From NCBI GenBank assembly GCA_902761655.1, contig CACWLD010000009.1, forward strand, positions 24,608 to 88,607: a stretch of 64,000 nucleotides of DNA, in the 5' to 3' direction. Shown here piece after piece: positions 35,993 through 45,071 of the stretch. Both the position numbers and the translations under genes were made by a program. Position 1 is the stretch's first letter, and each line of letters starts with the position of its first letter. The notes beneath the pieces were generated by a model. It did not search any database. It saw nothing but the letters and a program-made list of their open reading frames with translations, and was not told where the DNA came from. Source of the DNA: an uncultured Bacteroidia bacterium (lineage in GTDB: Bacteria; Bacteroidota; Bacteroidia; Bacteroidales; UBA932).

Positions 35993-36349
35993 ATGTCCAT
36001 ACCTATGTTGGAAGATTATACCCTTAAAGTTTTCGAGGCTGTGGCCCGCAACCGCAGCTTCACAGCGGCCGCCAGGGAACTTGACGTGACCCAGCCTGCC
36101 GTGAGCCAGAAGATAGCCGAATTGGAAAAGAGCGTCGGCCAGGAACTGTTCGTCCGCAGCCGCACCAGCGTCAGCCTTACCCCTCAGGGGGAGGTGTTTA
36201 TGTATTATGCAAAGCGCATAATGAAAGGATACGAAGACCTGAACACCGTTTTTGGCAATTACCAGGCCTTCGTATCCATTCTGGATCAGTGCCGTGACTT
36301 GGCGGAAAATCCGCTTTATCAGTCACTGAAGGATACTATACTCAAATAG
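35993..36349 (+). CDS. LysR-type helix-turn-helix protein without effector domain
   Basis: The 118-residue protein is the N-terminal winged HTH of a LysR regulator (FTAAARELDVTQPAVSQKIAELEKSVGQELFVR) plus a linker-helix-like tail, and then it stops. The periplasmic-binding-like effector domain of normal LysR proteins (about 300 residues) is absent. The tail (NTVFGNYQAFVSILDQCRDL) looks like a folded end rather than a random break, so it may be a genuine HTH-only dimer. The start may be ATG 35993 or 36005; the ferredoxin terminator ends right before the first. Its stop abuts the PFOR stop with no gap. Control of PFOR or ferredoxin is plausible but unproven. Confidence 0.8.
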   Translation: MSIPMLEDYTLKVFEAVARNRSFTAAARELDVTQPAVSQKIAELEKSVGQELFVRSRTSVSLTPQGEVFMYYAKRIMKGYEDLNTVFGNYQAFVSILDQCRDLAENPLYQSLKDTILK

Positions 36350-39300
36350 TTACTCCTTTCCTGCAAGTTTCTTGTAGGTGTTGAGGCGAATCTTTGCGAA
36401 TTCCTCTGTCTTCTGGAGAAGTTCACCTGCCTTGTCAGGATACATCTTGTACAGTGAAGCGAAACGAACCTCGCCCTTCAGGAAGTCCTGGAACTTTGTC
36501 CAGTCAGGCTCCTTGCTGTCAAGGGTGAACGGGTTCTTGCCCTGCTCCTCAAGGGTAGGGTTGTACCTGTAAAGATGCCAGTAACCGCAGTCAACTGCAA
36601 GTTTCTCCTCTTTCTGGCTCAAGCCCATACCGGCCTTGAGTCCGTGGTTGATACAAGGAGCGTATGCAATGATCAGGGACGGTCCGTCGTAAGCCTCGGC
36701 CTCCTTGATGGCGTTCATATACTGAACAGGGCTTGCTCCCATTGCAACCTGTGCAACGTAAACGTAACCATAGCTCATAGCCATCATTCCAAGGTCCTTC
36801 TTGCGGATCTTCTTTCCTGAAGCGGCGAATTTGGCGATAGCTCCTGCAGGGGTGGCCTTAGAAGACTGGCCTCCGGTGTTGGAGTAAACCTCGGTGTCAA
36901 GAACCAGGATGTTTACATTCTCTCCTGATGCCAGTACGTGGTCGAGTCCGCCGTATCCGATATCGTAGCTTGCACCGTCACCGCCAATTATCCACTGGCT
37001 GCGTGAAGGGATGAAGTTCTTGAGTCCCTGGAGGGCCTTGCATACATCGCAGCCGCAGGTGTCAAGAAGCGGAACGAGCTTGTCAGCGACCTCGCGGGTA
37101 ACGGCGTAGTCGTTGCGGTTGTCGAGCCACTTCTGGAAGAGCTCCTTCATTTCAGGGGTGCAGCAATCGCAGGCGAGTCCCTTCTGCATCCAGGCTCCTA
37201 CTGTCTCGCGTACGCGCTCGGATCCAAGGTGCATTCCAAGACCGAACTCGCAGAAGTCCTCGAACAGGGAGTTCTGCCAAGCCGGGCCGTGACCCTTGGA
37301 GTCTGTGCAGTAAGGAGATGCAGGGAATGAGGCTCCGTAGATTGAAGAGCATCCGGTAGCGTTGGCAATCATCATATGGTCGCCAAAGAGCTGGGTGATG
37401 TTCTTTATGTAAGGGGTCTCGCCACATCCTGCGCAGGCGCCTGAGTACTCGAACAGAGGCTGTGCGAACTGGGCGTTCTTCATATTGGACTTCTTGTCAA
37501 CGACTTCCTTGTAACCGATCTTGTTGTTGAGGTAGTCGAAGGCGGCCTGGTTCTCGGTAACGTCTACGTAAGGAACCATCTTGAGAGATTTCTCCTTGCT
37601 GAGACATACGTCAACGCAGTTGCCGCAACCGGTACAGTCGTCAACTGAGATTGAGAGGGCGAACTTGTACTCTTTGATGTTGGCCTTTCCGTCGGCATAC
37701 TTGACGCCTTCCGGAGCGGCTGCAGCCTCGTCTGCAGTGAGCAGGAACGGGCGGATTGCAGCGTGAGGGCAGACAAATGCACAGGTGTTGCACTGGATAC
37801 AGCTTGCTGCGTCCCAAACAGGAACGTTTACGGCAACGCCTCTCTTCTCGAATGCTGCGGTGCCGTTAGGCATTGTACCATCCTGGTAAGGCAGGAATGC
37901 GCTTACAGGGAGGGTGTCTCCGCACTGGGCGTTCACGATGTCTGCGATTTCCTTTACGAAAGGAGTTGCAAGACGGGCTGTGTTGGGGTTGGTGAACTTG
38001 GCGTTGATCTTTGCCCACTCTGCAGGAACCTCTACCTTGGTGTATTCTCCACCACGGTCGATGGCTGCGTAGTTCATATTCACTACCTGCTCTCCCTTCT
38101 TGCCGTAGCTCTTGAGGGCTGCCGCCTTCATATACTTGACTGCGTCATCGTAAGGGATGATGTTGGAGATTTTGAAGAATGCGCTCTGGAGGATGGTGTT
38201 GGTGCGTCCGCCAAGGCCGATCTCTGCAGCGATCTTGGTAGCGTTGATGATATAGAGGTTGATCTTCTTCTTGCCAATGATGCTCTTTACATTGTCAGGA
38301 ATCCTTTCAAGGGTCTCTTTCTCGTCCCAGAGGGAGTTGAGGAGGAGGCTTCCGCCTTCCTTGATGCCCTTGAGCACGTCATACTTGTGAAGGTATGAAG
38401 GAACGTGGCAGGCTACGAAGTCAGGAGTTGAAACCAGGTAAGGAGCCTTGATTGGAACGTCACCGAAACGGAGGTGTGAGCAGGTGTAGCCGCCGGACTT
38501 CTTGGAGTCATAGTCGAAGTATGCCTGGCAGTACTTGGGAGTGTGGGAACCGATGATCTTGATGGTGTTCTTGTTTGCACCTACGGTACCGTCTGAACCA
38601 AGTCCGTAGAACTTGCACTCTGTTGTGCCGGGCTTAACGATTGAGATCTCGCTCTTGATAGGGAGGCTCTTGAAGGTAACGTCATCGGTAATTCCGATTG
38701 TGAAACCGTTCTTGGGCTGCTTGAGCTCAAGGTTGTCGAATACGGCGACGATCTGAGCAGGGGAAGTGTCCTTTGAAGAAAGGCCGTAGCGTCCGCCAAC
38801 GATGAGCGGTGCGCGGTCACGTCCCTGGAATATGGTCTTTACATCCTGGTAGAGAGGCTCACCAAGTGCGCCGAACTCTTTTGTGCGGTCAAGGACGGCA
38901 ATCTTCTTGACGTTCTTGGGAAGGACTTTGAGGAAGTACTTCTCTGAGAACGGCCTGTAGAGGTGAACGGTAACAAGACCGTAATTGCGTCCGTGCTTTG
39001 CCAGATAGTCTATGGTTTCCTTGATTGTCTCGGTAACGGAACCCATTGCAACTACAACTGTCTCTGCGTGAGGGTCTCCGTAGTACTCGAACGGGCGGTA
39101 TGTGCGTCCGCTTACCTCACCGATCTCACCCATATAGCGGGCTACTACGTCAGCAACCTCGTCATATACCTTGTTGCGGGATTCAACGGCCTGGAAATAT
39201 ACATCACCGTTCTGAGCGGTTCCGCGGGTTACAGGGGCCTCAGGATTGAGGGCTTTCTTGCGGAAGGCCTCGAGGCTCTTTGTGCTGACCATATTGCGGA

Positions 39301-39877
39301 GGTCGTCCTCGTCCAGAAGCTCTATCTTCTGGATTTCGTGGGAGGTGCGGAATCCGTCAAAGAAATGAAGGAAAGGAACGGAAGCCTTGATTGCGGAAAG
39401 ATGGGCTATGGCAGCCATATCCTGGGCTTCCTGTACTGAACTGGATGCGAGCATCGCAAAGCCTGTCTGGCGGCAGGCCATTACATCCTGGTGGTCTCCG
39501 AAAATGGAAAGAGCGTGAGATGCAAGTGCACGTGCTGAAACGTGGAATACGGCTGGAAGCATCTCTCCGGCAATCTTGTACATATTAGGGATCATAAGGA
39601 GAAGTCCCTGGGATGCCGTGAATGTAGATGTGAGGGCTCCTGCCTGAAGTGAACCGTGAACGGCGCCGGCTGCTCCGGCCTCGCTCTGCATTTCAGTAAC
39701 CTTTACGGTTTCTCCCCAAAGGTTCTTCTTGCCCTGGGCGGCCCACTCATCAATGTTCTCTGCCATTGTGGAGGAAGGTGTGATAGGATAGATGGCTGCG
39801 TGCTCGCTGAAAAGGTATGCGATATTCGACGCAGCCTGGTTACCATCACAGGTGATGAATTTCTTTTCTTTAGCCAT
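36350..39877 (-). CDS. nifJ: Pyruvate:ferredoxin oxidoreductase
   Basis: A homodimeric PFOR (1175 residues) that oxidises pyruvate to acetyl-CoA and CO2 and reduces ferredoxin. Domain order is normal: the N-terminal pyrimidine-binding domain (YPITPSSTMAE), transketolase C-like domain, gamma domain, ferredoxin insert with CIQCNTCAFVCP and CTGCGNCVDVC, the proximal cluster region starting CAGCGETPY, and the TPP-binding GGDGASYDIGYGGLDH. No residue looks missing. Two tandem -7 boxes (complements of 39925-39932 and 39934-39941) lie 45-60 bases upstream. It links glycolysis to ferredoxin-driven fermentation. Confidence 0.97.
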   Translation of the reverse strand: MAKEKKFITCDGNQAASNIAYLFSEHAAIYPITPSSTMAENIDEWAAQGKKNLWGETVKVTEMQSEAGAAGAVHGSLQAGALTSTFTASQGLLLMIPNMYKIAGEMLPAVFHVSARALASHALSIFGDHQDVMACRQTGFAMLASSSVQEAQDMAAIAHLSAIKASVPFLHFFDGFRTSHEIQKIELLDEDDLRNMVSTKSLEAFRKKALNPEAPVTRGTAQNGDVYFQAVESRNKVYDEVADVVARYMGEIGEVSGRTYRPFEYYGDPHAETVVVAMGSVTETIKETIDYLAKHGRNYGLVTVHLYRPFSEKYFLKVLPKNVKKIAVLDRTKEFGALGEPLYQDVKTIFQGRDRAPLIVGGRYGLSSKDTSPAQIVAVFDNLELKQPKNGFTIGITDDVTFKSLPIKSEISIVKPGTTECKFYGLGSDGTVGANKNTIKIIGSHTPKYCQAYFDYDSKKSGGYTCSHLRFGDVPIKAPYLVSTPDFVACHVPSYLHKYDVLKGIKEGGSLLLNSLWDEKETLERIPDNVKSIIGKKKINLYIINATKIAAEIGLGGRTNTILQSAFFKISNIIPYDDAVKYMKAAALKSYGKKGEQVVNMNYAAIDRGGEYTKVEVPAEWAKINAKFTNPNTARLATPFVKEIADIVNAQCGDTLPVSAFLPYQDGTMPNGTAAFEKRGVAVNVPVWDAASCIQCNTCAFVCPHAAIRPFLLTADEAAAAPEGVKYADGKANIKEYKFALSISVDDCTGCGNCVDVCLSKEKSLKMVPYVDVTENQAAFDYLNNKIGYKEVVDKKSNMKNAQFAQPLFEYSGACAGCGETPYIKNITQLFGDHMMIANATGCSSIYGASFPASPYCTDSKGHGPAWQNSLFEDFCEFGLGMHLGSERVRETVGAWMQKGLACDCCTPEMKELFQKWLDNRNDYAVTREVADKLVPLLDTCGCDVCKALQGLKNFIPSRSQWIIGGDGASYDIGYGGLDHVLASGENVNILVLDTEVYSNTGGQSSKATPAGAIAKFAASGKKIRKKDLGMMAMSYGYVYVAQVAMGASPVQYMNAIKEAEAYDGPSLIIAYAPCINHGLKAGMGLSQKEEKLAVDCGYWHLYRYNPTLEEQGKNPFTLDSKEPDWTKFQDFLKGEVRFASLYKMYPDKAGELLQKTEEFAKIRLNTYKKLAGKE

Positions 39878-39967
39878 AATTTTAATGTTATTGTTTGTTT
39901 AAACAGAATAAACTATAAAGTTTCCAAAAATAACAAAAATAATCCGAAATGCCAGCCTATTTCCCAG
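39878..39967 (-). promoter_or_regulatory. PFOR promoter region with tandem -7 boxes
   Basis: Two TATTTTTG boxes 9 bases apart on the minus strand (complements of 39925-39932 and 39934-39941). The leader contains the palindrome gtttaaac. No terminator hairpin for the upstream sensor gene is evident. Confidence 0.5.
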
Positions 39968-42900
39968 CTATTTTTGCTCGTTCTGCCTGCCTTGCACATA
40001 CTCGCTTGGAGAAACCCCGTAGAGGTTCTTGAAAGCTGTTGCGAAACTGGCCGGAGAGGAGAATCCAACCACCTCTGAAAGCTCTGAGATGGCGTATTTC
40101 TTTTCCGTCAGCATCTCAGCGGCCTTTCTGAGCCTTACGTTTCGGATGAAGTCCCTGGATGTCTGGTTGGTGAGTTCCTTGAGTTTGCGGTGAAGGTGTA
40201 CGCGGCTTATTCCAACCTCGTCCGCCACCATCTCCACTGTCAGTTTTGGATTGTCCAGATTTGCGCTGATGACCTTCATCACCCTGTCCAGGAGCCTTTC
40301 GTCCGGAGTGGACAGCGGCTCGGTCTCTATTTTCTCCGTCTCGACCTGCTTGTCAGAGTAGGAAACTTTAAGCAGTTCCCTTCCGGATATGAGGTTGAGG
40401 GCAGTCTTGCGGAGGACTTCAATGTTGAAGGGCTTGGTGATGTAGGCGTCGGCGCCGGTCTCAAGGCCCGCTATTTCCTCTTCCTCGCCGGCCTTGGCCG
40501 TGAGCAGGATCACAGGGGTGGAGTTTATGTTGATGTTCTTACGAATCTTCTTGCAGAGGGTGTAGCCGTCCATCTCCGGCATCATAATGTCGCTGATGAC
40601 CAGGTCCGGATTGTCCCGCAGGATAATGTCCAGGGCCTGTTTTCCGTTGGAGCATTCGGAAATGTAGAAGTCCTTTGAGAGCTCGTGGGCGACATATTGC
40701 CTGATGGACAGGTCGTCTTCGACCAGAAGCACTGTCTTGCGGTGCCTTACCACGGTTTTCTCCGGGGAGGCTTGAGGGGCTGAGGCGATGCCCGGGACAA
40801 AGATGCCTGTTTCCTTGATGTCGGTGGCGGCAGGGGACCTGTCTATCTCGTCGCTGCTCAGATGAGCATTGCCAAGAGGTATGGTGACGGTGAAGGTGCT
40901 GCCCGGACCGTCCGGATTGTTGGCGGCCTTGATGGTGCCGTGGTGCAGCTGCGCCAGCATCCGGGACAGGTTGAGGCCTATTCCGGTACCGCCGGCCTGG
41001 TTCCCGGCCTGATAGAAGCGCTCGAATACTTTTTCAAGGTCCTGCTGGTCCATTCCCGGGCCTTCGTCCTTGACGTCGATCCTTGCGTTGTTCCCGTCAT
41101 TGGACAGGGTAACTGTTATGCGGCTGTCCTCCGGTGAGAACTTGACTGCATTCGAGAGCAGGTTGACGATTATCTTGTCGAATTGCGCAGGATCCACCCA
41201 GGCCTCCATCTCCTTGCTTCCTGAATAGCGGAAGTCTATCTTGACGTTTCTCTGTGAGGCGATGTCCCTGAACAGGTCGCAGACTCCGGATACAAGGCCC
41301 ACCATAGGAGTGGCTGCAAAGTGCATCTTCATCTGGCCGTTCTCTATCTTGTTTATGTCCAGCATCTGGTTGACAAGATTCAGGATACGGCGGCTGCTGT
41401 TGTATATCTGCTGGTACTGGTACTGCCTTTCGGGGTCGCTGTCGCTCTCGCGGAGCCTGTTCAGCGGGCCTTCAATCAGGGTTAGAGGAGAACGTATTTC
41501 GTGTGAGAGGTTCAGGAAGAACTGGAGTTTGGATGCGTTAAGCTCTTCGGCCTGTATATGTCGCTTAATTTCCTCCTTGTCCCGGAACTCCTTGATTTTT
41601 TGACAGCCGATTATGCCTATGACGGCAAGTCCCAGCAGGATGTACAACAGTTTCATAAATGTCGTACCCCACCAGGGATGGTTGACCTTTATGACAATTG
41701 AAGTTGGCTGTGACTTGACCCCGTTGGACTCCGCCCTGATACTTATGGCGTACTGTCCGGGATTCAAATTGTTCATTGTTATGTTCGAAGATCCCCTGGA
41801 AACCGAATTCCACGGCCCGGAATCAATGGAATAGCTGAACGTGGTTCCGTCAGACGCATTGTATTCCGCCGTTGCGAACTCGATGATACAAGTGCGGGTA
41901 TTGTACTTCAGGGAGTAGACATTGTCCGAGTCCGGCTGGATTACGGTCCCGTCCGGAAGGGTGACGGCGGTAATCCTGGCATTCCAGGCAGGCTGGGATT
42001 CCACGATGTCGGAAGGGAAGAAACAGGTTATGCCTCCGGTGCCGCCAAAGAAGAGCATTCCGTTCTGCCCCTTGGTGGAGGCGTTTAAACTGAATTCATT
42101 GCCCTGGAGGCCGTCTCCCGAGTAGAAACGCGCAACGTAGCCGGTTTCCGGGTAGAATGATGCAAGTCCGGAATTGGTGCTCAGCCAGATCTTGCCAAGG
42201 TCGTCCGCCCTCATATCACTCACGGAACCGTCCGGTAGGCCGTCTTCAACCGTATATCGGGTGGTGGTCAAATCATTCTCCAAATCGACGATGAATATGC
42301 TGTTGGTAGTTCCTGTGTATAGTTTACCGTCCAGTTCCAGGAGGGAATATGCAATCCTTCCGATAAGACTGTGGTTGACGGATTCTATATTATCAGGATC
42401 GCTGATGTTCAGGATGTTGATTCCGTTGTAGGTAGCTACGGCAAGGTTACCATTGGACATTATAAGGACGTCGTTGGTCCAGGCATTGACCGCCTCGTTG
42501 GTCTCCTGGGTGTCGATCCATCGTCCCGTAATACTGTTGTAGCATTGAATGCCGTCTCCCAGGGTTGCCATCCAAACCAGACCCCGGTTGTCTATGGCAA
42601 TTGACTGGACACTCATACCCAGATTGGGGTGCGGATGCTTGGTCAGGGTATAACTTCCAGCGTTTGCGCTCCACAAGCCTTCGTTTGAGGATCCGAACCA
42701 TATCCTTCCGTCAGGGCCCTGTACCAGTCCCATTATTTTAAAAGGAGCCCCGTTTTCAACGCTTATGTGGGCAAAACGTCTCTTGTCCGGGGTTACTATA
42801 TATATTCCGTCGTTGTCCGTGCCCACCCATAACAGATTGTTGTTGTCAATCAGCAGGGAGGTGACGCATCCTGAACCTATGAGGTCGCTTACCTGGGCCT

Positions 42901-43921
42901 TGGAACCGATGTATCGGAAATTGTTCCTTTTTACGGGAAGCATTATCAAGCCTTTCCGGTAAGCCCCCAGCCATATGTTGCCCTGGTTGTCCTTCATTGC
43001 GCTGTGGATGCTCAGTTTGGCAGGATCGAAAGGGATGTCGTTCATCTCCAGGCGGCTGACTTCTCCGGTGGCGGGATTGAAGAGGAAAGCCCCCTTTTCA
43101 TCCGTTCCTATGCACAGTGTCCCATCCTGGAGGTCATAGATGCACATAATGGCTGTTCCCTTGAACTCCTCGATGTCCATCATCTCGAATTCATCCCTGG
43201 CTTCATCGAACCTTGCAAGGCCAAGTTCCCTGACTCCTGCGTAGAGCACTCCCCGGGAATCCAGTCCGAAAGTGGTGGCGTTGGCCCAGCGTTCCGGGAA
43301 GAAATAATGCCTGGAACTGCCGTCACCGTTCAGACGGTAGACTCCGTCATTGAACTTGGACACCCACATCCTTCCCTTGACGTCTTCTATCATATACTCC
43401 GTCAGTACAGTTGGGATGGACACGTTGAGCCGTTCAAGGCACGGGCCGTCCGGCCCGTCGATTATCACCTTTGCAAGGTCGTTTCCGGATATCCATATGT
43501 CCCCGTTTCCCCTTTGGACAATTTCGTTGACGTTTCCATAGTGTAAGCCTCCGTCAGAGAACGACAGGGCAGGGCCGAAGGTGTCAGTGAGGGGATCATA
43601 TATCTGAACTCCGAACTGTGTGCCCACTATGATGTTTCCGTCACGGTCTTCTATGATTTTCCTGGCAAGGTTGTCCGCCAGTGTCCGGACATTGCCGCTC
43701 TGATGCTTGTAGACCTTGACTCTGACTCCGTCATAACAGTTTACACCATTGTCCGTGGCAATCCACAAGGAACCGTCCCTGCTTTGTAACACGTCGTTAA
43801 TGCTGCTGCTGCTCAGGATGCCGTCAGAATTGAGTATCCTGGCGCTTTGTGCGTGTGCCGTAAACAAGCCTGAGGCGCATAGGAAAAGACATATTATTGA
43901 AAATCTCAATTTTCCAGTCAT
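39968..43921 (-). CDS. Hybrid two-component system sensor-regulator (HTCS)
   Basis: A 1317-residue single-polypeptide two-component system. After a signal peptide (MTGKLRFSIICLFLCASG, cut near AHA) come about 14 beta-propeller repeats (Reg_prop type, e.g. DGSLWIATDNG) and a Y_Y_Y domain in the periplasm, then a membrane helix near residue 750. The cytoplasmic part has a histidine kinase with His807 in LSHEIRSPL and an HATPase, a receiver with Asp1111 in ISDIMMPEMDG, and a C-terminal AraC HTH. Such proteins sense oligosaccharides and switch on adjacent glycan genes; here the divergent operon points to xylo-oligosaccharides. The start at 43921 is chosen for the signal peptide and a -7 box at 43948-43955 (minus strand). 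Confidence 0.95.
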   Translation of the reverse strand: MTGKLRFSIICLFLCASGLFTAHAQSARILNSDGILSSSSINDVLQSRDGSLWIATDNGVNCYDGVRVKVYKHQSGNVRTLADNLARKIIEDRDGNIIVGTQFGVQIYDPLTDTFGPALSFSDGGLHYGNVNEIVQRGNGDIWISGNDLAKVIIDGPDGPCLERLNVSIPTVLTEYMIEDVKGRMWVSKFNDGVYRLNGDGSSRHYFFPERWANATTFGLDSRGVLYAGVRELGLARFDEARDEFEMMDIEEFKGTAIMCIYDLQDGTLCIGTDEKGAFLFNPATGEVSRLEMNDIPFDPAKLSIHSAMKDNQGNIWLGAYRKGLIMLPVKRNNFRYIGSKAQVSDLIGSGCVTSLLIDNNNLLWVGTDNDGIYIVTPDKRRFAHISVENGAPFKIMGLVQGPDGRIWFGSSNEGLWSANAGSYTLTKHPHPNLGMSVQSIAIDNRGLVWMATLGDGIQCYNSITGRWIDTQETNEAVNAWTNDVLIMSNGNLAVATYNGINILNISDPDNIESVNHSLIGRIAYSLLELDGKLYTGTTNSIFIVDLENDLTTTRYTVEDGLPDGSVSDMRADDLGKIWLSTNSGLASFYPETGYVARFYSGDGLQGNEFSLNASTKGQNGMLFFGGTGGITCFFPSDIVESQPAWNARITAVTLPDGTVIQPDSDNVYSLKYNTRTCIIEFATAEYNASDGTTFSYSIDSGPWNSVSRGSSNITMNNLNPGQYAISIRAESNGVKSQPTSIVIKVNHPWWGTTFMKLLYILLGLAVIGIIGCQKIKEFRDKEEIKRHIQAEELNASKLQFFLNLSHEIRSPLTLIEGPLNRLRESDSDPERQYQYQQIYNSSRRILNLVNQMLDINKIENGQMKMHFAATPMVGLVSGVCDLFRDIASQRNVKIDFRYSGSKEMEAWVDPAQFDKIIVNLLSNAVKFSPEDSRITVTLSNDGNNARIDVKDEGPGMDQQDLEKVFERFYQAGNQAGGTGIGLNLSRMLAQLHHGTIKAANNPDGPGSTFTVTIPLGNAHLSSDEIDRSPAATDIKETGIFVPGIASAPQASPEKTVVRHRKTVLLVEDDLSIRQYVAHELSKDFYISECSNGKQALDIILRDNPDLVISDIMMPEMDGYTLCKKIRKNININSTPVILLTAKAGEEEEIAGLETGADAYITKPFNIEVLRKTALNLISGRELLKVSYSDKQVETEKIETEPLSTPDERLLDRVMKVISANLDNPKLTVEMVADEVGISRVHLHRKLKELTNQTSRDFIRNVRLRKAAEMLTEKKYAISELSEVVGFSSPASFATAFKNLYGVSPSEYVQGRQNEQK

Positions 43922-43937
43922 ATGATGGCTTTTTGGG

Positions 43938-44033
43938 GTTACATATACAAAGTTATAATTTTTTGTTACATTTTTGAGGATTATTTTAAAGTCTGTCATA
44001 TTTGTGTAACATTTCCAAATGCACGTGTAACAT
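43938..44033. promoter_or_regulatory. Repeated GTGTAACAT / ATGTTAC-type sites, candidate HTCS operator
   Basis: Two direct copies of gtgtaacat lie at 44004-44012 and 44025-44033, exactly 21 bp apart. Two inverted cores lie at 43938-43944 (gttacat) and 43964-43971 (tgttacat), flanking the HTCS gene's own -7 box (complement of 43948-43955). The direct pair ends just upstream of the expected -33 region of the promoter at 44063-44070, a good place for an AraC-type activator. Confidence 0.55.
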
Positions 44034-44062
44034 TAAAATTTCCAGTTATTTTACAAAACGGG

Positions 44063-44070
44063 TATTTTTG
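44063..44070 (+). promoter_or_regulatory. -7 box of the xylan operon promoter
   Basis: TATTTTTG matches TAnnTTTG, with transcription expected to begin near 44075. The gtgtaacat direct repeats lie 30-59 bases upstream. Confidence 0.5.
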
Positions 44071-44199
44071 TATCAGCAAATCTGACCATAAAGTAATATC
44101 AAAGACATCGAAAAATATTATCTATTCGAATGGCTTTCTGTAATCCGGATGATAATAATCTTCATATGTATTAATTTAGTTTGATTTTATTAGTGGGAT

Positions 44200-44235
44200 G
44201 AGGGCCCGCGTGATGCGGACCCTCTTTCTTTTTTT
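44200..44235 (+). terminator. Terminator-like hairpin in the xylan operon leader
   Basis: gagggcccgc (44200-44209) pairs with gcggaccctc (44215-44224) with one C-A mismatch and a 5-nt loop, followed by tttcttttttt. No rightward gene ends upstream of it for almost 8 kb, so it must act on a transcript that starts in the spacer: an attenuator for the operon, or the end of a small RNA of about 160 nt. Confidence 0.65.
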
Positions 44236-44277
44236 AAAAGAAAGTAATATCTTTATAAAAATATTCTTAAAGAATCT

Positions 44278-45057
44278 ATGAAAATTCAACATTTAGTATC
44301 ATCGATGGCTATATGCCTGTTTGCCCTCCTCGTTTGTTCGAAGGGTGCAAGCGCTCAGACGGCTGTGTCGTCTCCCTCTATTGATGAGTACTTCACCAAG
44401 GTGACCACTCCGTCAGTTACTCCTGACAGCCAGGGATTCATCAGGCGTTGGACTCTTCTTGAGCCTATCGGAAAACCTAACCGCAGCAACACTGTATTCG
44501 TTGACAGCTACATCCGTGAGGCCTTTGCAACCGAGTACTTCCCTAACCAGATGACCGTCGTTCCAAAGGACGGTGACAAAGTTAAAGTTACAGTGGAAGT
44601 CCAGGCTCCCGTCAACCTTTCTATGGGCCGCCCTCAGCAGCAGGCTCCCGCAGCCCCCAAGTTCGAGAAGCGCACCCTTGTATGGCACTCTTATGACAGC
44701 AAGAGGTTCAACGTGAAGCTTTTCCGCTTTGCAACAGGACTTGACAAAGACAGGTACGGCGTTGTTTTCTGGGCTGTTACCGTTATCAACTGTGAGGAAG
44801 ACCTCAATAATGTAAGGATGGCTGTAGGATCCAACTCCGCATCAATGTGGTGGATTGACGGCCAGGAGGCCCTCATCCTCTCCGGAGACCGCCGTATGGT
44901 AATGGACGACGCAACATCAAAGCGCCTTAACATCTCCAAGGGCCGTCACGTGCTCCGCGGCGCCGTCATCAACGGCCCGGGTATGAGCGATTTCTGCGTC
45001 CGTTTCATTGACGAGGACGGAAACCCTGTTAAGAATTATACAATCACCACCCAATAA
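44278..45057 (+). CDS. Secreted protein of unknown function in the xylan locus
   Basis: A 259-residue exported protein (signal peptide ending GASAQ). The mature part looks like one or two beta-sandwich domains, with FVDSYIREAFATEYFP and KFEKRTLVWHSYDSK in the first half and SASMWWIDGQEALILSGDRR and SKGRHVLRGAVINGPGM in the second. The second half resembles PA14- or acetylxylan-esterase-associated sugar-binding modules by pattern only. I do not recognise a named family. As first gene of the HTCS-divergent operon with GH43 and GH10-CE1 enzymes, a surface or periplasmic xylan-binding role is inferred. Confidence 0.75.
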   Translation: MKIQHLVSSMAICLFALLVCSKGASAQTAVSSPSIDEYFTKVTTPSVTPDSQGFIRRWTLLEPIGKPNRSNTVFVDSYIREAFATEYFPNQMTVVPKDGDKVKVTVEVQAPVNLSMGRPQQQAPAAPKFEKRTLVWHSYDSKRFNVKLFRFATGLDKDRYGVVFWAVTVINCEEDLNNVRMAVGSNSASMWWIDGQEALILSGDRRMVMDDATSKRLNISKGRHVLRGAVINGPGMSDFCVRFIDEDGNPVKNYTITTQ

Positions 45058-45071
45058 ACTGCAGAATGATT

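Larger units (their letters stand above)
43922..44277. other. Control region between the HTCS gene and the xylan operon (356 bases, no gene)
   Basis: This AT-rich spacer is the only stretch over 300 bases without a gene. It holds the HTCS promoter (-7 box TAACTTTG, complement of 43948-43955), four copies of a TGTWACA-type word, a rightward promoter (-7 box TATTTTTG, 44063-44070), a leader of about 200 nt, and within that leader a terminator-like hairpin at 44200-44235. No open frame with convincing codon use is present. Confidence 0.7.
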
